Part shown: one piece after another, positions 50,394-59,039 of the stretch
Layout: each line of letters opens with the position of its first letter
How positions within the stretch are numbered: position 1 is the first letter of the stretch
NCBI GenBank assembly: GCA_009838035.1
Contig: VXSK01000023.1
Coordinates: 138,581 to 202,580, forward strand
Direction of reading: 5' to 3'
Source: Gammaproteobacteria bacterium
Lineage (GTDB): Bacteria; Pseudomonadota; Gammaproteobacteria; Steroidobacterales; Foliamicaceae
DNA: 64,000 nucleotides
Notes under the pieces: model-generated
The model's input: the letters and a program-made list of their open reading frames with translations, nothing else
The model's database searches: none
Told to the model about the DNA's origin: nothing
Program-made: the position numbers and the translations under genes

Positions 50394-51956
50394 ATGAATG
50401 GAGCAAGGATCGGGACCGAAGGCGCTTCTGCGACTTCTTGGCTGGCAGCAGCGTTTCTCTCTTTGACGATGCTGATGGTGGCGGCGCCGGATGCTTCAGC
50501 CGCCGGGGAGTCCGATTCGGATGAACAGGCAAGCGCTGCGCCTGCGGGGATGTGCCGGTTCACGGCGGGTGGGCCCGAATCAGAGGAAACGTTCATCGTC
50601 GGCAACCTGCTGACGGGCATGGACGGCGCGCGGTATGGAGCGGTTCTCATTTCCGGCGACACGATCGTGGAACTGGTTCCCGAAGGCGGAATCGAGTCCG
50701 CGGCAGGGGACGCCGCGGTATACGACTGCGGAAGGAACTACGTGTCTCCCGGGCTGATCAACCCGCACGAGCACACGCGCTACAGCTTCCAGATGTTGAC
50801 GCCGCAGGACCGGCGGAAACTGCCCGTCTATGCACATCGCGACGAATGGATCCCCGAGTCCGGCGTGGGGGACGGTGCGAACAAGATTCGGTACAAGGAC
50901 GGTACGGACGATGCGAAGACGCTCTTCTGGATCGAGCTGCGACACCTGCTTGCCGGCACGACGCTGATATCCGGATCGGGCGCGGTCCGGGGTCTGGCAA
51001 AGAACGCCGGCTCCCGGCAACGCCCGGAATACGAGTATGCCGGCGACATGAGGACGTTTCCCTTCGACCCGGAAGCGATGCAGCGCATCCGCGAGTTGCG
51101 GTCCTTCCCCGACCCGGGCACGGAAGCCTTTCGTCCTGAGTTGACCGAGGACCTTCCGCCGCGCGTACCCTACGTCCCGCACGTGGCGGAGGGCACGAAC
51201 CTTGTCGCCCGGTTGGAAGGCCGGTTCTTTCTTGACTATGTCGCGACGCACAAATCACTTCGGCGCTTCTCCCTGATCCACGGGGTAGGCCTGGATTCCG
51301 GCGACTTCGGAAGGCTGGGAGATCTCGACGTTACGCTGATCTGGTCGCCGCGCTCCAACGTCGCTCTCTATGGCGAAACGGCCGACATTCCCGCGTTGCT
51401 TAGGGAGAACGTGCGGATGGCGATCGGCACGGACTGGTCGGTCTCGGGGTCGTACAACATGCTCGAGGAGCTGCGATGCGCGGCGAAGCTCTACGGAAGC
51501 GGGTCGGGCAGCCCGATCCTGTCTTCAGCGGACTTGTGGCAAATGGCCACCGGCAACGGCGCCTACGCGTTGGGGCTCGAGGACGTCACGGGCAAGCTGG
51601 AAGCGGGGCTGGCGGCCGACATCATGGTGTTCCGGAAGCAATCCGACGATCCGTTCGATGACCTGCTGCGCGCGACGGCGGCGGAAGTGGTGGCCACATT
51701 CGTCGACGGGCGGCTGCGCAGCGGCAACCGCAATGGCTTCTCCGGCGCCTTGCCGGACGGCTGCCAATTCGCCGTTGGCGCCCATTTTGTGTGCGTCGAA
51801 TTGCCGGATGAAGCCGGAGGGCTGCCTTTCGGATTCGGGGAAGTGCTGCGGGCCAATCAAAAAGAAGATATCGTGCCGCTCTATCGTGAAAACCATCAAC
51901 CCTTCCCCAACCAGGCGGAATGCGCCGCGCGGAAGCGCGCACACCCGGAATCGTGA
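50394..51956 (+). CDS. Exported amidohydrolase-superfamily enzyme
   Basis: A 520-aa protein. ATG 50394 begins a signal peptide (about 1-35, ending ASAAGE); the frame upstream is open but lies over the divergent gene. The metal-dependent hydrolase fold shows HEH in LINPHEHTRYSF (the HxH pair), LIHGVGLD (His), and GTDWSVSG (catalytic Asp). Likely hydrolyses a cyclic amide, guanidine or similar C-N bond in the periplasm. It overlaps the monooxygenase gene by four bases (GTGA), indicating an operon of amidohydrolase, monooxygenase, amidohydrolase. Confidence 0.8.
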   Translation: MNGARIGTEGASATSWLAAAFLSLTMLMVAAPDASAAGESDSDEQASAAPAGMCRFTAGGPESEETFIVGNLLTGMDGARYGAVLISGDTIVELVPEGGIESAAGDAAVYDCGRNYVSPGLINPHEHTRYSFQMLTPQDRRKLPVYAHRDEWIPESGVGDGANKIRYKDGTDDAKTLFWIELRHLLAGTTLISGSGAVRGLAKNAGSRQRPEYEYAGDMRTFPFDPEAMQRIRELRSFPDPGTEAFRPELTEDLPPRVPYVPHVAEGTNLVARLEGRFFLDYVATHKSLRRFSLIHGVGLDSGDFGRLGDLDVTLIWSPRSNVALYGETADIPALLRENVRMAIGTDWSVSGSYNMLEELRCAAKLYGSGSGSPILSSADLWQMATGNGAYALGLEDVTGKLEAGLAADIMVFRKQSDDPFDDLLRATAAEVVATFVDGRLRSGNRNGFSGALPDGCQFAVGAHFVCVELPDEAGGLPFGFGEVLRANQKEDIVPLYRENHQPFPNQAECAARKRAHPES

Positions 51957-53593
51957 GCAAAGTGCCTGAACGGACCGCGGGAAGCGGTTCGCCCGGCGCG
52001 CTGCTGGACGTGATCGTCGTCGGCGCCGGGTTCGCCGGCGTCTACGCACTGTACAAGTTCCGCCGGATGGGTTTTTCCGTGCGGGCCTTCGAGGCGGGCG
52101 GCGACGTGGGGGGAACCTGGTACTGGAACCGCTATCCGGGGTGCCGCTGCGACATCGAGAGCATCTATTACTCGTACCAGTTCGACGACGATCTTCAGCA
52201 GGAGTGGGAATGGACGGAGCGGTATGCGTCGCAGCCGGAAATCCTTTCCTACATCCGGCACGTGGCCGACCGGTTCGACCTGCGCCGCGACCTTCAGTTC
52301 AATACGCGCGTTACGGCGGCCCGGTTCGAGGAGGCATCGGCCGAATCTCCCTCGCACTGGACGGTCACGACCGACGACGGGCAAACGCACAGGGCGCGCT
52401 TCTGCATCATGGCGAGCGGCGTGCTGTCGACGCCCAACCTCCCGGACATTCCGGGGCGCGACACGTTCGCCGGCGACACGTATCACACCGGCCAATGGCC
52501 GCATGAGGAAGTCGATTTCACGGGCCGGAAGGTGGCGGTCATCGGCACGGGATCGTCCGGCATCCAGTGCATTCCGCTGATCGCGGCGCAGGCCCAGCAT
52601 GTCACGGTGTTTCAGCGCACGCCCAACTACGCCGTTCCGGCCAGCAACCGGCCGCTAGCTCCGAATGAATTGAACGACGTGAAGTCCCGCTACGGCGAGA
52701 TTCGCGCAGCATCGAAGAAAGGCTTCACCGCACTGCCCTTCAAACCGGCGGGCCGGTCCGCGCTGGCCGTTTCCGAACGGGAACGCGAGGAAGTGTATGA
52801 GCGCTGGTGGGACAACTTCGGGCTTGCGTTCCAGGGCGCGTTCGCCGACGTGTTATTCGACGCGCAGGCCAACCGGACGGCATCCGACTTCGTGCGCCGC
52901 AAGATCCGCGAGCTCGTGGACGACGAAAAGGTGGCCGAACTACTGACGCCCGACTTCCCGCTGGGCTGCAAGCGCATGTGCGTGGACACCGACTACTACC
53001 CCACCTACAACCGCGACAACGTGAACCTGGTGGACATCGGCCGGGCGCCGATCGAGGGCATCGTGCCCGAGGGCATTCGCACGGGAAGCACGGTGCACAC
53101 GGTGGACGCGATCGTGTACGCGACCGGATACGACGCGATCACGGGCGCGCTGCTGGCCATGGACCTGCGCGGCCGGAACGGACTGACCCTGCGCGAGAAG
53201 TGGACGGACGGCCCGCGCGTCTATCTTGGCCTTGCCACCCACGGTTTCCCCAACCTGTTCATGGTGAACGGTCCGGGCAGTCCGTCGGTGCTGATCAACA
53301 TGGTCACGGGCGTGGAGCAGCACGTGGACTGGATCGCCGATTGCCTCGTGCACATGCGCGAGCGCGGACTCGATGCGATCGAAGCCGAGATGCAACACGA
53401 GGACGCCTGGGCGGTCCACAACGATGAGGTGGCGCAACGCTCGATACGCGGGGACTGCGCCTCCTGGTACACGGGCGCCAATATCCCGGGCAAACCCGGC
53501 GGTTTCCTGCCCTACGTAGGCGGCTTCCCGGCATACGTGGAGCGATGCGAGCAGGTCGTCGAAAACGGTTACGCGGGCTTTATGCTGAGTTGA
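51953..53593 (+). CDS. Baeyer-Villiger-type flavin monooxygenase
   Basis: A 546-aa FAD/NADPH enzyme inserting oxygen next to a ketone. Motifs: FAD Rossmann VIVVGAGFAGVYALYKF (about 18-34), the BVMO fingerprint FAGDTYHTGQWP (FxGxxxHxxxWP), and NADP Rossmann VAVIGTGSSGIQ just after it. The GGTWYWNRYPGCRCDIES segment is typical of cyclohexanone-type BVMOs. I chose GTG 51953, overlapping the upstream stop; an ATG eleven codons earlier lies within the previous gene and adds a non-conserved segment. Substrate may be a cyclic or steroid-like ketone, unproved. Confidence 0.87.
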   Translation: MSKVPERTAGSGSPGALLDVIVVGAGFAGVYALYKFRRMGFSVRAFEAGGDVGGTWYWNRYPGCRCDIESIYYSYQFDDDLQQEWEWTERYASQPEILSYIRHVADRFDLRRDLQFNTRVTAARFEEASAESPSHWTVTTDDGQTHRARFCIMASGVLSTPNLPDIPGRDTFAGDTYHTGQWPHEEVDFTGRKVAVIGTGSSGIQCIPLIAAQAQHVTVFQRTPNYAVPASNRPLAPNELNDVKSRYGEIRAASKKGFTALPFKPAGRSALAVSEREREEVYERWWDNFGLAFQGAFADVLFDAQANRTASDFVRRKIRELVDDEKVAELLTPDFPLGCKRMCVDTDYYPTYNRDNVNLVDIGRAPIEGIVPEGIRTGSTVHTVDAIVYATGYDAITGALLAMDLRGRNGLTLREKWTDGPRVYLGLATHGFPNLFMVNGPGSPSVLINMVTGVEQHVDWIADCLVHMRERGLDAIEAEMQHEDAWAVHNDEVAQRSIRGDCASWYTGANIPGKPGGFLPYVGGFPAYVERCEQVVENGYAGFMLS

Positions 53594-53598
53594 TAAGA

Positions 53599-54915
53599 AT
53601 GAGCGAATACACAAAAAGAACTTCGAGACTTCCGTTGGCCTTGCGCAACGCCGGATTTCTCGCGGTCGCGTTGCTGTTGGGCCAGGCCGGCCACGCGGAA
53701 CCCGACACGTATGTTCGCGCCGGCGCGATAGTTGACGTGGAAGCGGGGGAACTCCTCGCGAACCGGACCATCGCCATCGAGGACGGGGTGATTGTCGCCG
53801 TAACTCCGTCAAGCGAACAGCCGATTCCGCCGGATTCCGAGTTCATCGATCTGTCCGGCTACACGCTTCTGCCCGGCCTGATCGACGCCCATACCCATTT
53901 GCTGCACGACTCGGACGACCACGGACTGAGAACACTGGTCGTGTCGCTTCCGGAAGCCACGATCAATGGCGTCAAGAACGCGGCGGCTACGCTGCAGGCG
54001 GGATTCACGACAGTGCGGAACGTGGGAGCGCCCGGCTATGCGGACGTCGCCCTCCGGGACGCGATCGCCGCCGGTGAAGTGGCCGGGCCGAGAATGCTGG
54101 TTTCTGGACCGCCCGTGGGCATTACCGGCGGTCATTGCAGCGACAGGAACCTGTTGCCGCACGAATACGGCGTAACGGGGAGCGGTGTCGCCGACGGACC
54201 CTGGGAGGTCCGCCAGAAGGTTCGCCAAAACGTGAAGTTCGGGGTGGACCTGATCAAGACGTGCACGACCGGCGGGGTCTTGTCCAGCGGAACGAGACTC
54301 GACGCCGTGCAGTACACGCTCGAGGAACTGGAGGCGCTGGTGGATGAAGCCCGCGCGCACGGACGTAAGGTCGCGGTCCACGCGCATGGGACCGCGGGCA
54401 TCCGAAACGCGATCCTGGCCGGCGTCGACTCGGTCGAGCACGCGAGTTTCCTGACCGACGAAATCATCGAGCTGGCGAAGGAGCGCGGCACGACCTTCGT
54501 CATGGACATCTACGTCACCGAGTACATTCTCTCGGAAGGCGAAAAGAGCGGCATGTTGGCGGAGTCGCTGGAAAAAGAGCGTCAGGTCGGGAAGATCCAG
54601 CGCGAGAGCTTCAGAAAAGCGCATGAAGCGGGCATAGAAATAGTCTTCGGCACGGACAGCGGCGTGTTCCCGCACGGCGACAATGCCCGGCAGTTCTCGC
54701 GCATGGTCGAATTCGGGATGACGCCGGCCGAAGCGATACGCGCGGCGACCGTCCGTGCGGCCGACCTGTTGGGGATCGGCGATCAGGCCGGCCGCATCGC
54801 CGAGGGTTTGCAGGCGGACCTGGTGGCGGTTTCAGGCAATCCCTACGAAGAGATCGGCATCCTGGAAAAGGTCGTGTTCGTCATGAAGGACGGAGTCGTT
54901 CACAAACGCCCGTAG
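53599..54915 (+). CDS. Exported imidazolonepropionase-like amidohydrolase
   Basis: A 438-aa metal-dependent hydrolase with signal peptide (about 1-34, ending GHAEP). Metal ligands: HTH in LIDAHTHLLHD, carboxylated Lys in LIKTCTTGG, His in VAVHAHG and SVEHASF, Asp in FGTDSGVF. This set is typical of the Xaa-Pro dipeptidase/imidazolonepropionase-like subgroup that hydrolyses cyclic dipeptides, lactams or beta-aryl amides. Start ATG five bases after the monooxygenase stop. Third gene of the operon; convergent with the molybdenum enzyme genes. Confidence 0.85.
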   Translation: MSEYTKRTSRLPLALRNAGFLAVALLLGQAGHAEPDTYVRAGAIVDVEAGELLANRTIAIEDGVIVAVTPSSEQPIPPDSEFIDLSGYTLLPGLIDAHTHLLHDSDDHGLRTLVVSLPEATINGVKNAAATLQAGFTTVRNVGAPGYADVALRDAIAAGEVAGPRMLVSGPPVGITGGHCSDRNLLPHEYGVTGSGVADGPWEVRQKVRQNVKFGVDLIKTCTTGGVLSSGTRLDAVQYTLEELEALVDEARAHGRKVAVHAHGTAGIRNAILAGVDSVEHASFLTDEIIELAKERGTTFVMDIYVTEYILSEGEKSGMLAESLEKERQVGKIQRESFRKAHEAGIEIVFGTDSGVFPHGDNARQFSRMVEFGMTPAEAIRAATVRAADLLGIGDQAGRIAEGLQADLVAVSGNPYEEIGILEKVVFVMKDGVVHKRP

Positions 54916-54940
54916 AGCACGGAGTCCGTTCCGTGGCGGT

Positions 54941-55792
54941 TCAGGCCGACAGTGCGAGTACTCCGATATGGAGGCTTTCTTCGGCGAGGTCGAAGGCCGC
55001 CGATGCGCTGCCGGACGATTCCGAACGGACTTCCACCCGATAGCCGCTGCTGTTCCCGGCGAGCTTGTCGAACCGGAAGTCGCCGAAGGTGTCGGTTTCG
55101 GTGCGCGCCAGTTCCTGGCCGTCCTGCGTCAACACCACTTCGGCGCCCGCCGCGCACTCTTCGACGCCGTCCACGTCGACCACGACCGACCCGGCGACAA
55201 AGCAGGTCGTCATCAGGTGCATGTTCTTGTAGTAGACGCGCGGCCGTGACCCGATCTCGGGCTTGAGAACCTCGAGGTCCTCTTCCCCGGCGATGCGCTG
55301 CATCTCCTTGTCCTCGACCTTGAGCGAGCGGAACACGTTGGTGGGGCAGGCCTGCTCCAGGCGGGTCTTGTCCCAGCCCCCGTCGAGCAGGTGCGCGTCG
55401 AAGAACCAGGACTGCGGCACTTGCTCCTCCTCGTTCCAGTAGATCGCGCCGTACGGGCAGGCGTCCACGATTTCCTTCTGCCCTTTGGACTTGACCGGAT
55501 CGATGAGCACGATGCCGTCGGAGCGCTTGGTGATGGCGCCGTTCTTCGCGGCCTTCATGCAGGGTGCGTCGTCGCAGTGGTTGCACATCACCGGCATGAA
55601 GTGCGCCTCGACCGCCGGCCAAGCGCCGCGCTCGTGGCGCTTGATGTCCACCCAACTGTGCCCGCGGTCCGGCTGCGGCGCCGAATAGCCGGGGAACTCG
55701 TTGCCGATGTGCTCGTCCTTCGTGGCCAAGAAGCAGTTGCGGCAGTTATCGCAGCGCTCGATATCGACGATCATGTTCCATTTCTTCGCCAT
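54941..55792 (-). CDS. Iron-sulphur subunit of a molybdopterin enzyme (transhydroxylase-like), with C-terminal beta domain
   Basis: A 283-aa electron-transfer-type subunit. Ferredoxin-type cysteines: C14, C17 and C20 (CDNCRNC), C70, C73 and C78 (CNHCDDAPC), C112 (CPYG) and C149 (CPTN): eight, enough for two [4Fe-4S] clusters. DMSO-reductase beta subunits have sixteen. Residues about 195-280 form a transthyretin/Cna-B-like domain (VVVDVDGVEECAAGAEVVLTQDG, TDTFGDFRFDKLAG), as in the small subunit of pyrogallol-phloroglucinol transhydroxylase. The ATG overlaps the large-subunit stop (TGATG), confirming a two-subunit enzyme. No twin-arginine signal is present, so the complex is probably cytoplasmic. 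Confidence 0.85.
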   Translation of the reverse strand: MAKKWNMIVDIERCDNCRNCFLATKDEHIGNEFPGYSAPQPDRGHSWVDIKRHERGAWPAVEAHFMPVMCNHCDDAPCMKAAKNGAITKRSDGIVLIDPVKSKGQKEIVDACPYGAIYWNEEEQVPQSWFFDAHLLDGGWDKTRLEQACPTNVFRSLKVEDKEMQRIAGEEDLEVLKPEIGSRPRVYYKNMHLMTTCFVAGSVVVDVDGVEECAAGAEVVLTQDGQELARTETDTFGDFRFDKLAGNSSGYRVEVRSESSGSASAAFDLAEESLHIGVLALSA

Positions 55793-58749
55793 CACGCCGC
55801 CTCCGCCCGCTGCCAGGTATCGACGCCGGTCCATTTCTCGAACTGGATCAGCGACGTGTTGGGCGCCATCCCGCTGGCCTGCTCGGTGATGGTCTTCTTG
55901 GGATTGAGCATGTTCACGCAGCCGCCCAGATCGGTCGAGTTGCCGGGCTCCCCGACGGGCCGGTACTGGGCCGACCCGGTGCAGGCGCTGACCACGCCCG
56001 GCCGCAGCCGGTCCGTCACCTGGGCGGCGCAGACCACCGAGCCCCTGAGGTTCCAGAGGCGTATCAGGTCGTCGTCCCTGACCCCTCGTTCTTCAGCGTC
56101 CTGGCGGTTGACGCGCGCCACCAGGTAGGAATGGCCGTTCACCGTGACGCGGTGCTCGCGGATGTCCTGCAGCGTGCAGCCCTCGTCGTCGCCCATGATG
56201 TGGAACGGGTAGCGCGTGTGCGGCGTCAGCAGTTGCAGCGGAAAGTCCGCCAGGGCCGGTTCGGCCTCGGCGTTCTCGTAGCTCTTCTGGTACTTGTTGA
56301 GCGGTGGCCGCGCCGGGTCGTCGATCTGGTTCAGTGTATCGGGCAGGAACTCGAACTTGCCCGACGTCGTCTGCAGTCCTTCGCCGAACTCGCCCACGTA
56401 ATCCGCCGGCAGCGGATAGGGCTCGGGCGTGTCCTTCTTCCGGCCCTCGTAGTACCAGCGGTTGGCGGTGGGAGCGCGCGCGTCCGCCGGGTCCGCGGGC
56501 ACGACGAAATAGCCCTTCTTCAGGAACTCCTTCCAGGTGGTGTGCTTGGCCACGTCGGATGAATCGAACACGCGCTTGCACCAGTCCAGTTCGGTATTGC
56601 CGCCTTCCGAGTACATCGCGCCCAGCCCCAGGCGTTCGATCACCGCCAGGAAGATGTCGTAGTCGGACTTCGACTCGCCAAGCGGCTCGATGCACTTGTG
56701 CTGCAGCGACACCACGCGGTGATTGACCATTGAGAACATGTGGTGCACGTAGCCCGCGCCCACGTTGTAGTACTCGCCGATGTCCCAGCGCTCGAACACG
56801 GTGCAGGCGGGCAGGATGACGTCCGAGTAGGGCGTCTCGCCCTCCCACCAGATCGACTGGTTGACGACGAACGGCAGGTTCTCCGACTGGTACATCTGCA
56901 CCCAGCGGTTGGAATCGACCATCGTGCCGAAGTTGGGGCTGCCGTACTTGTACATCATCTGGATCTTGGCGTGACCGGGCGCCGGATAGCCGAAGCGCAG
57001 GAACTGGCCGCGCACGGACGACACGTCCGTCAGAAAGCCCATCGCGCTGCCTTCCATGATCGCCTCGGGTAGACGGATCTTGGGAATGTTCTGACGCGAC
57101 GAATTCATGGTCACGACGTGCGGCATGCGCTGGTAGTTGTTGGCCGCGTTGGCGCTGTAGGTCAGTTCGCCCGACATGCTGCCTTCCGCGTAGCCGGGGA
57201 AGTAGAACGAGAAATCCAGTGGGGCCCCGAACTGGAGGTTGCCGAAGTTCACGCCCGCCCGGCCGAAGCCCTGCATCGCGCCCAGTATGGTCATCATCCG
57301 CGCCCACTGGATGCCCATGGGGCCGCGTCCGGCGCCGCCCAGGCCGCAGCCCCAGCCGCCGGCGCCGAGATAGGTCTTCTTGCTGCCCCATTGCCGGGCC
57401 AGCGCCCGGACCTCGCGCGCGGGCACCCTTGTCTCCCCTTCCTGCCATTCGGGGGTCTTCGGCGTGCCGTCGGACTCGCCGAGGATGTAGGCCTTCCATC
57501 CGTCGAAGCCCGTCGTGCGCTTGTCGACGAATTCCTTGTCGTAGAGGTCCTCGGTGATCCAGACGTAACAGAGCGCCTGCGCCAGCGCGGAATCGGTGCC
57601 CGGCTTGGGCGAGATCCACTTGCCGCCCAGGTGCGCGGCCGTGTGGTTCAGGAACGGGTCGATATGGACCATGGGTATGCCCAGCTCCCTGGCCCACTCG
57701 CGCCGGACAGTGCCCTCGTAGCCGTAGCTGGCGTCCGGATCGCTCGACCAGAACACCATCAGTTCCGCTTCCTTGAGGCAGTCCTCCACGGTGCCGTAGA
57801 ACTCCGGCGTGCCCAGCCGCAGGCTGTTGCCCCAGTGGTGCATGGCGCCCCAGTACCAGCCCTCCCAGCTATCGGGATTGTTGTGCAGCTTGGAACAGCC
57901 GAGCAGATTCCAGAAGCGGTTGAAGGCGCTCAGGTAGTGTCCGAGGTTGCCCCACTGGTGGTGCGAGCCGTGCGTGACCAGCACCGCGCCCGGTCCATGC
58001 GCCTTGGAGCGCTTGATCTCCTTGACCACGATGTCCAGCGCCTCGTCCCAGCTGATGCGCACGAACTCCGACTTGCCGCGGTTCTGGATGTTGCGCTCGC
58101 CATCGACATCGAAGTCCACCCGCTTCATGGGATGGAGGATCCGGTTTTTCGAATAGACCATGGACTTCTGGCACAGGCCGTGCGCGGCCAGCGTGGTGTG
58201 TCGCGGCGGCGTGAATTCCTTGCCCCGCGCCTTGATGGTCCACGAAGGCGCATCTTCCTTGTCGAATTCCACGGGGGTAATGCGGATGATCTTGCCTTCC
58301 TTGACATAGACGAAGATCGGGCCGCCGTTGGTGCCGTTGGTGAAGCGGGTCACGCCGTTGCCCATGTCGGTGCCGATCTTCCAGCGGATGGACTGCATGC
58401 GGTTCAGCGTGATCATGAACCACACCGACGCCTCGTCCGATCCCTGCACGGTCAGCTTGAAGTTCTTGGCGGCGTCCACGCGCACGAGCTGGTCGAACGG
58501 AGGCGTCAGGAATTCTTCGGCGATCGCCCTGTTCTTGAAGACCACGGCAAAGTCGGGGTTCTCGTGTATGCCCTTGCCTGAGCGGATCCTGCCGTTTTCG
58601 ATCTGGACCCAGCGCCCGGCGGAATTGTTCTGCAGCTTGAACTGCGCGATGACGTTTCTTTCCTTCAGGCGCTCCCTGAACTCGGCGTAGCGGAGCCTCG
58701 TGAACCGCAATGCCTGCACCATGGCCCAGAGAATGATCGAAAATCGCAT
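55792..58749 (-). CDS. Molybdopterin oxidoreductase (pyrogallol transhydroxylase-like) with SCP2-like N-terminal domain
   Basis: A 985-aa catalytic subunit of the DMSO-reductase family. ATG 58749 follows GAGAGGAAA; an earlier frame start adds 20 residues. Residues about 1-125 resemble an SCP2 lipid-binding domain (NPDFAVVFKNRAIAEEF, NFKLTVQGSDEASVWFMI), not expected in this family. Then come molybdopterin domains: VLVTHGSHHQWGNLGHYLSAFNRF, FWSSDPDASYGYEG (candidate Mo-ligand Ser), LGAGGWGCGLGGAGRGPMGIQWA and GETPYSDVILPACTVFERWDIGEYYN. No N-terminal CxxC cluster motif, as in transhydroxylase. It probably acts on polyphenols or other aromatic/alcoholic substrates; the SCP2 part may present a hydrophobic one. 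Confidence 0.85.
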   Translation of the reverse strand: MRFSIILWAMVQALRFTRLRYAEFRERLKERNVIAQFKLQNNSAGRWVQIENGRIRSGKGIHENPDFAVVFKNRAIAEEFLTPPFDQLVRVDAAKNFKLTVQGSDEASVWFMITLNRMQSIRWKIGTDMGNGVTRFTNGTNGGPIFVYVKEGKIIRITPVEFDKEDAPSWTIKARGKEFTPPRHTTLAAHGLCQKSMVYSKNRILHPMKRVDFDVDGERNIQNRGKSEFVRISWDEALDIVVKEIKRSKAHGPGAVLVTHGSHHQWGNLGHYLSAFNRFWNLLGCSKLHNNPDSWEGWYWGAMHHWGNSLRLGTPEFYGTVEDCLKEAELMVFWSSDPDASYGYEGTVRREWARELGIPMVHIDPFLNHTAAHLGGKWISPKPGTDSALAQALCYVWITEDLYDKEFVDKRTTGFDGWKAYILGESDGTPKTPEWQEGETRVPAREVRALARQWGSKKTYLGAGGWGCGLGGAGRGPMGIQWARMMTILGAMQGFGRAGVNFGNLQFGAPLDFSFYFPGYAEGSMSGELTYSANAANNYQRMPHVVTMNSSRQNIPKIRLPEAIMEGSAMGFLTDVSSVRGQFLRFGYPAPGHAKIQMMYKYGSPNFGTMVDSNRWVQMYQSENLPFVVNQSIWWEGETPYSDVILPACTVFERWDIGEYYNVGAGYVHHMFSMVNHRVVSLQHKCIEPLGESKSDYDIFLAVIERLGLGAMYSEGGNTELDWCKRVFDSSDVAKHTTWKEFLKKGYFVVPADPADARAPTANRWYYEGRKKDTPEPYPLPADYVGEFGEGLQTTSGKFEFLPDTLNQIDDPARPPLNKYQKSYENAEAEPALADFPLQLLTPHTRYPFHIMGDDEGCTLQDIREHRVTVNGHSYLVARVNRQDAEERGVRDDDLIRLWNLRGSVVCAAQVTDRLRPGVVSACTGSAQYRPVGEPGNSTDLGGCVNMLNPKKTITEQASGMAPNTSLIQFEKWTGVDTWQRAEAA

Positions 58750-58847
58750 GGTTTCCTCTCCCGGATGCGGCACCCTGAAGGCCGCTGAAGCAGCCCCGGA
58801 TGATAGCAACCTTGCGGGCCGCCGTCACCTGAACGCGCCGACCGTAG

Positions 58848-58945
58848 CCCCGTTGTCTGTCTTCCTCTCGAGGGAGCGTTGGAGCAGGGACAGCGAGAAT
58901 CGAGCCAGGATGGCGCCTCACACGAGAGGAAGACAGACAACGGGG
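58848..58945. repeat. Long hairpin element, copy 2 (23-bp perfect stem, 52-base loop)
   Basis: Bases 58848-58870 pair perfectly with 58923-58945. The loop, read on the minus strand, nearly repeats the plus-strand loop of the element at 3764-3862, including the 28-base run that starts GAGGCGCCATCC and the later CCTGCTCCAACGCTCC. The stems of the two copies differ at several positions yet each is perfectly paired. It lies in the divergent region between the molybdenum enzyme and folD. Confidence 0.85.
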
Positions 58946-59039
58946 CGGAATCGAAGTGCCCGGTCGTGCTGCCGGTCGTGCTGGTGAGCACGTAATACAG
59001 TCGGTAAAATCCCGTCTGTTCACGGCCAAGCGGATCCTG

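Noticed and set aside
57118..58581. Open frame of 487 aa on the plus strand opposite the molybdenum enzyme
   Set aside because: Antisense shadow; His/Val/Arg-rich, no known domain, and the opposite strand is strongly supported.
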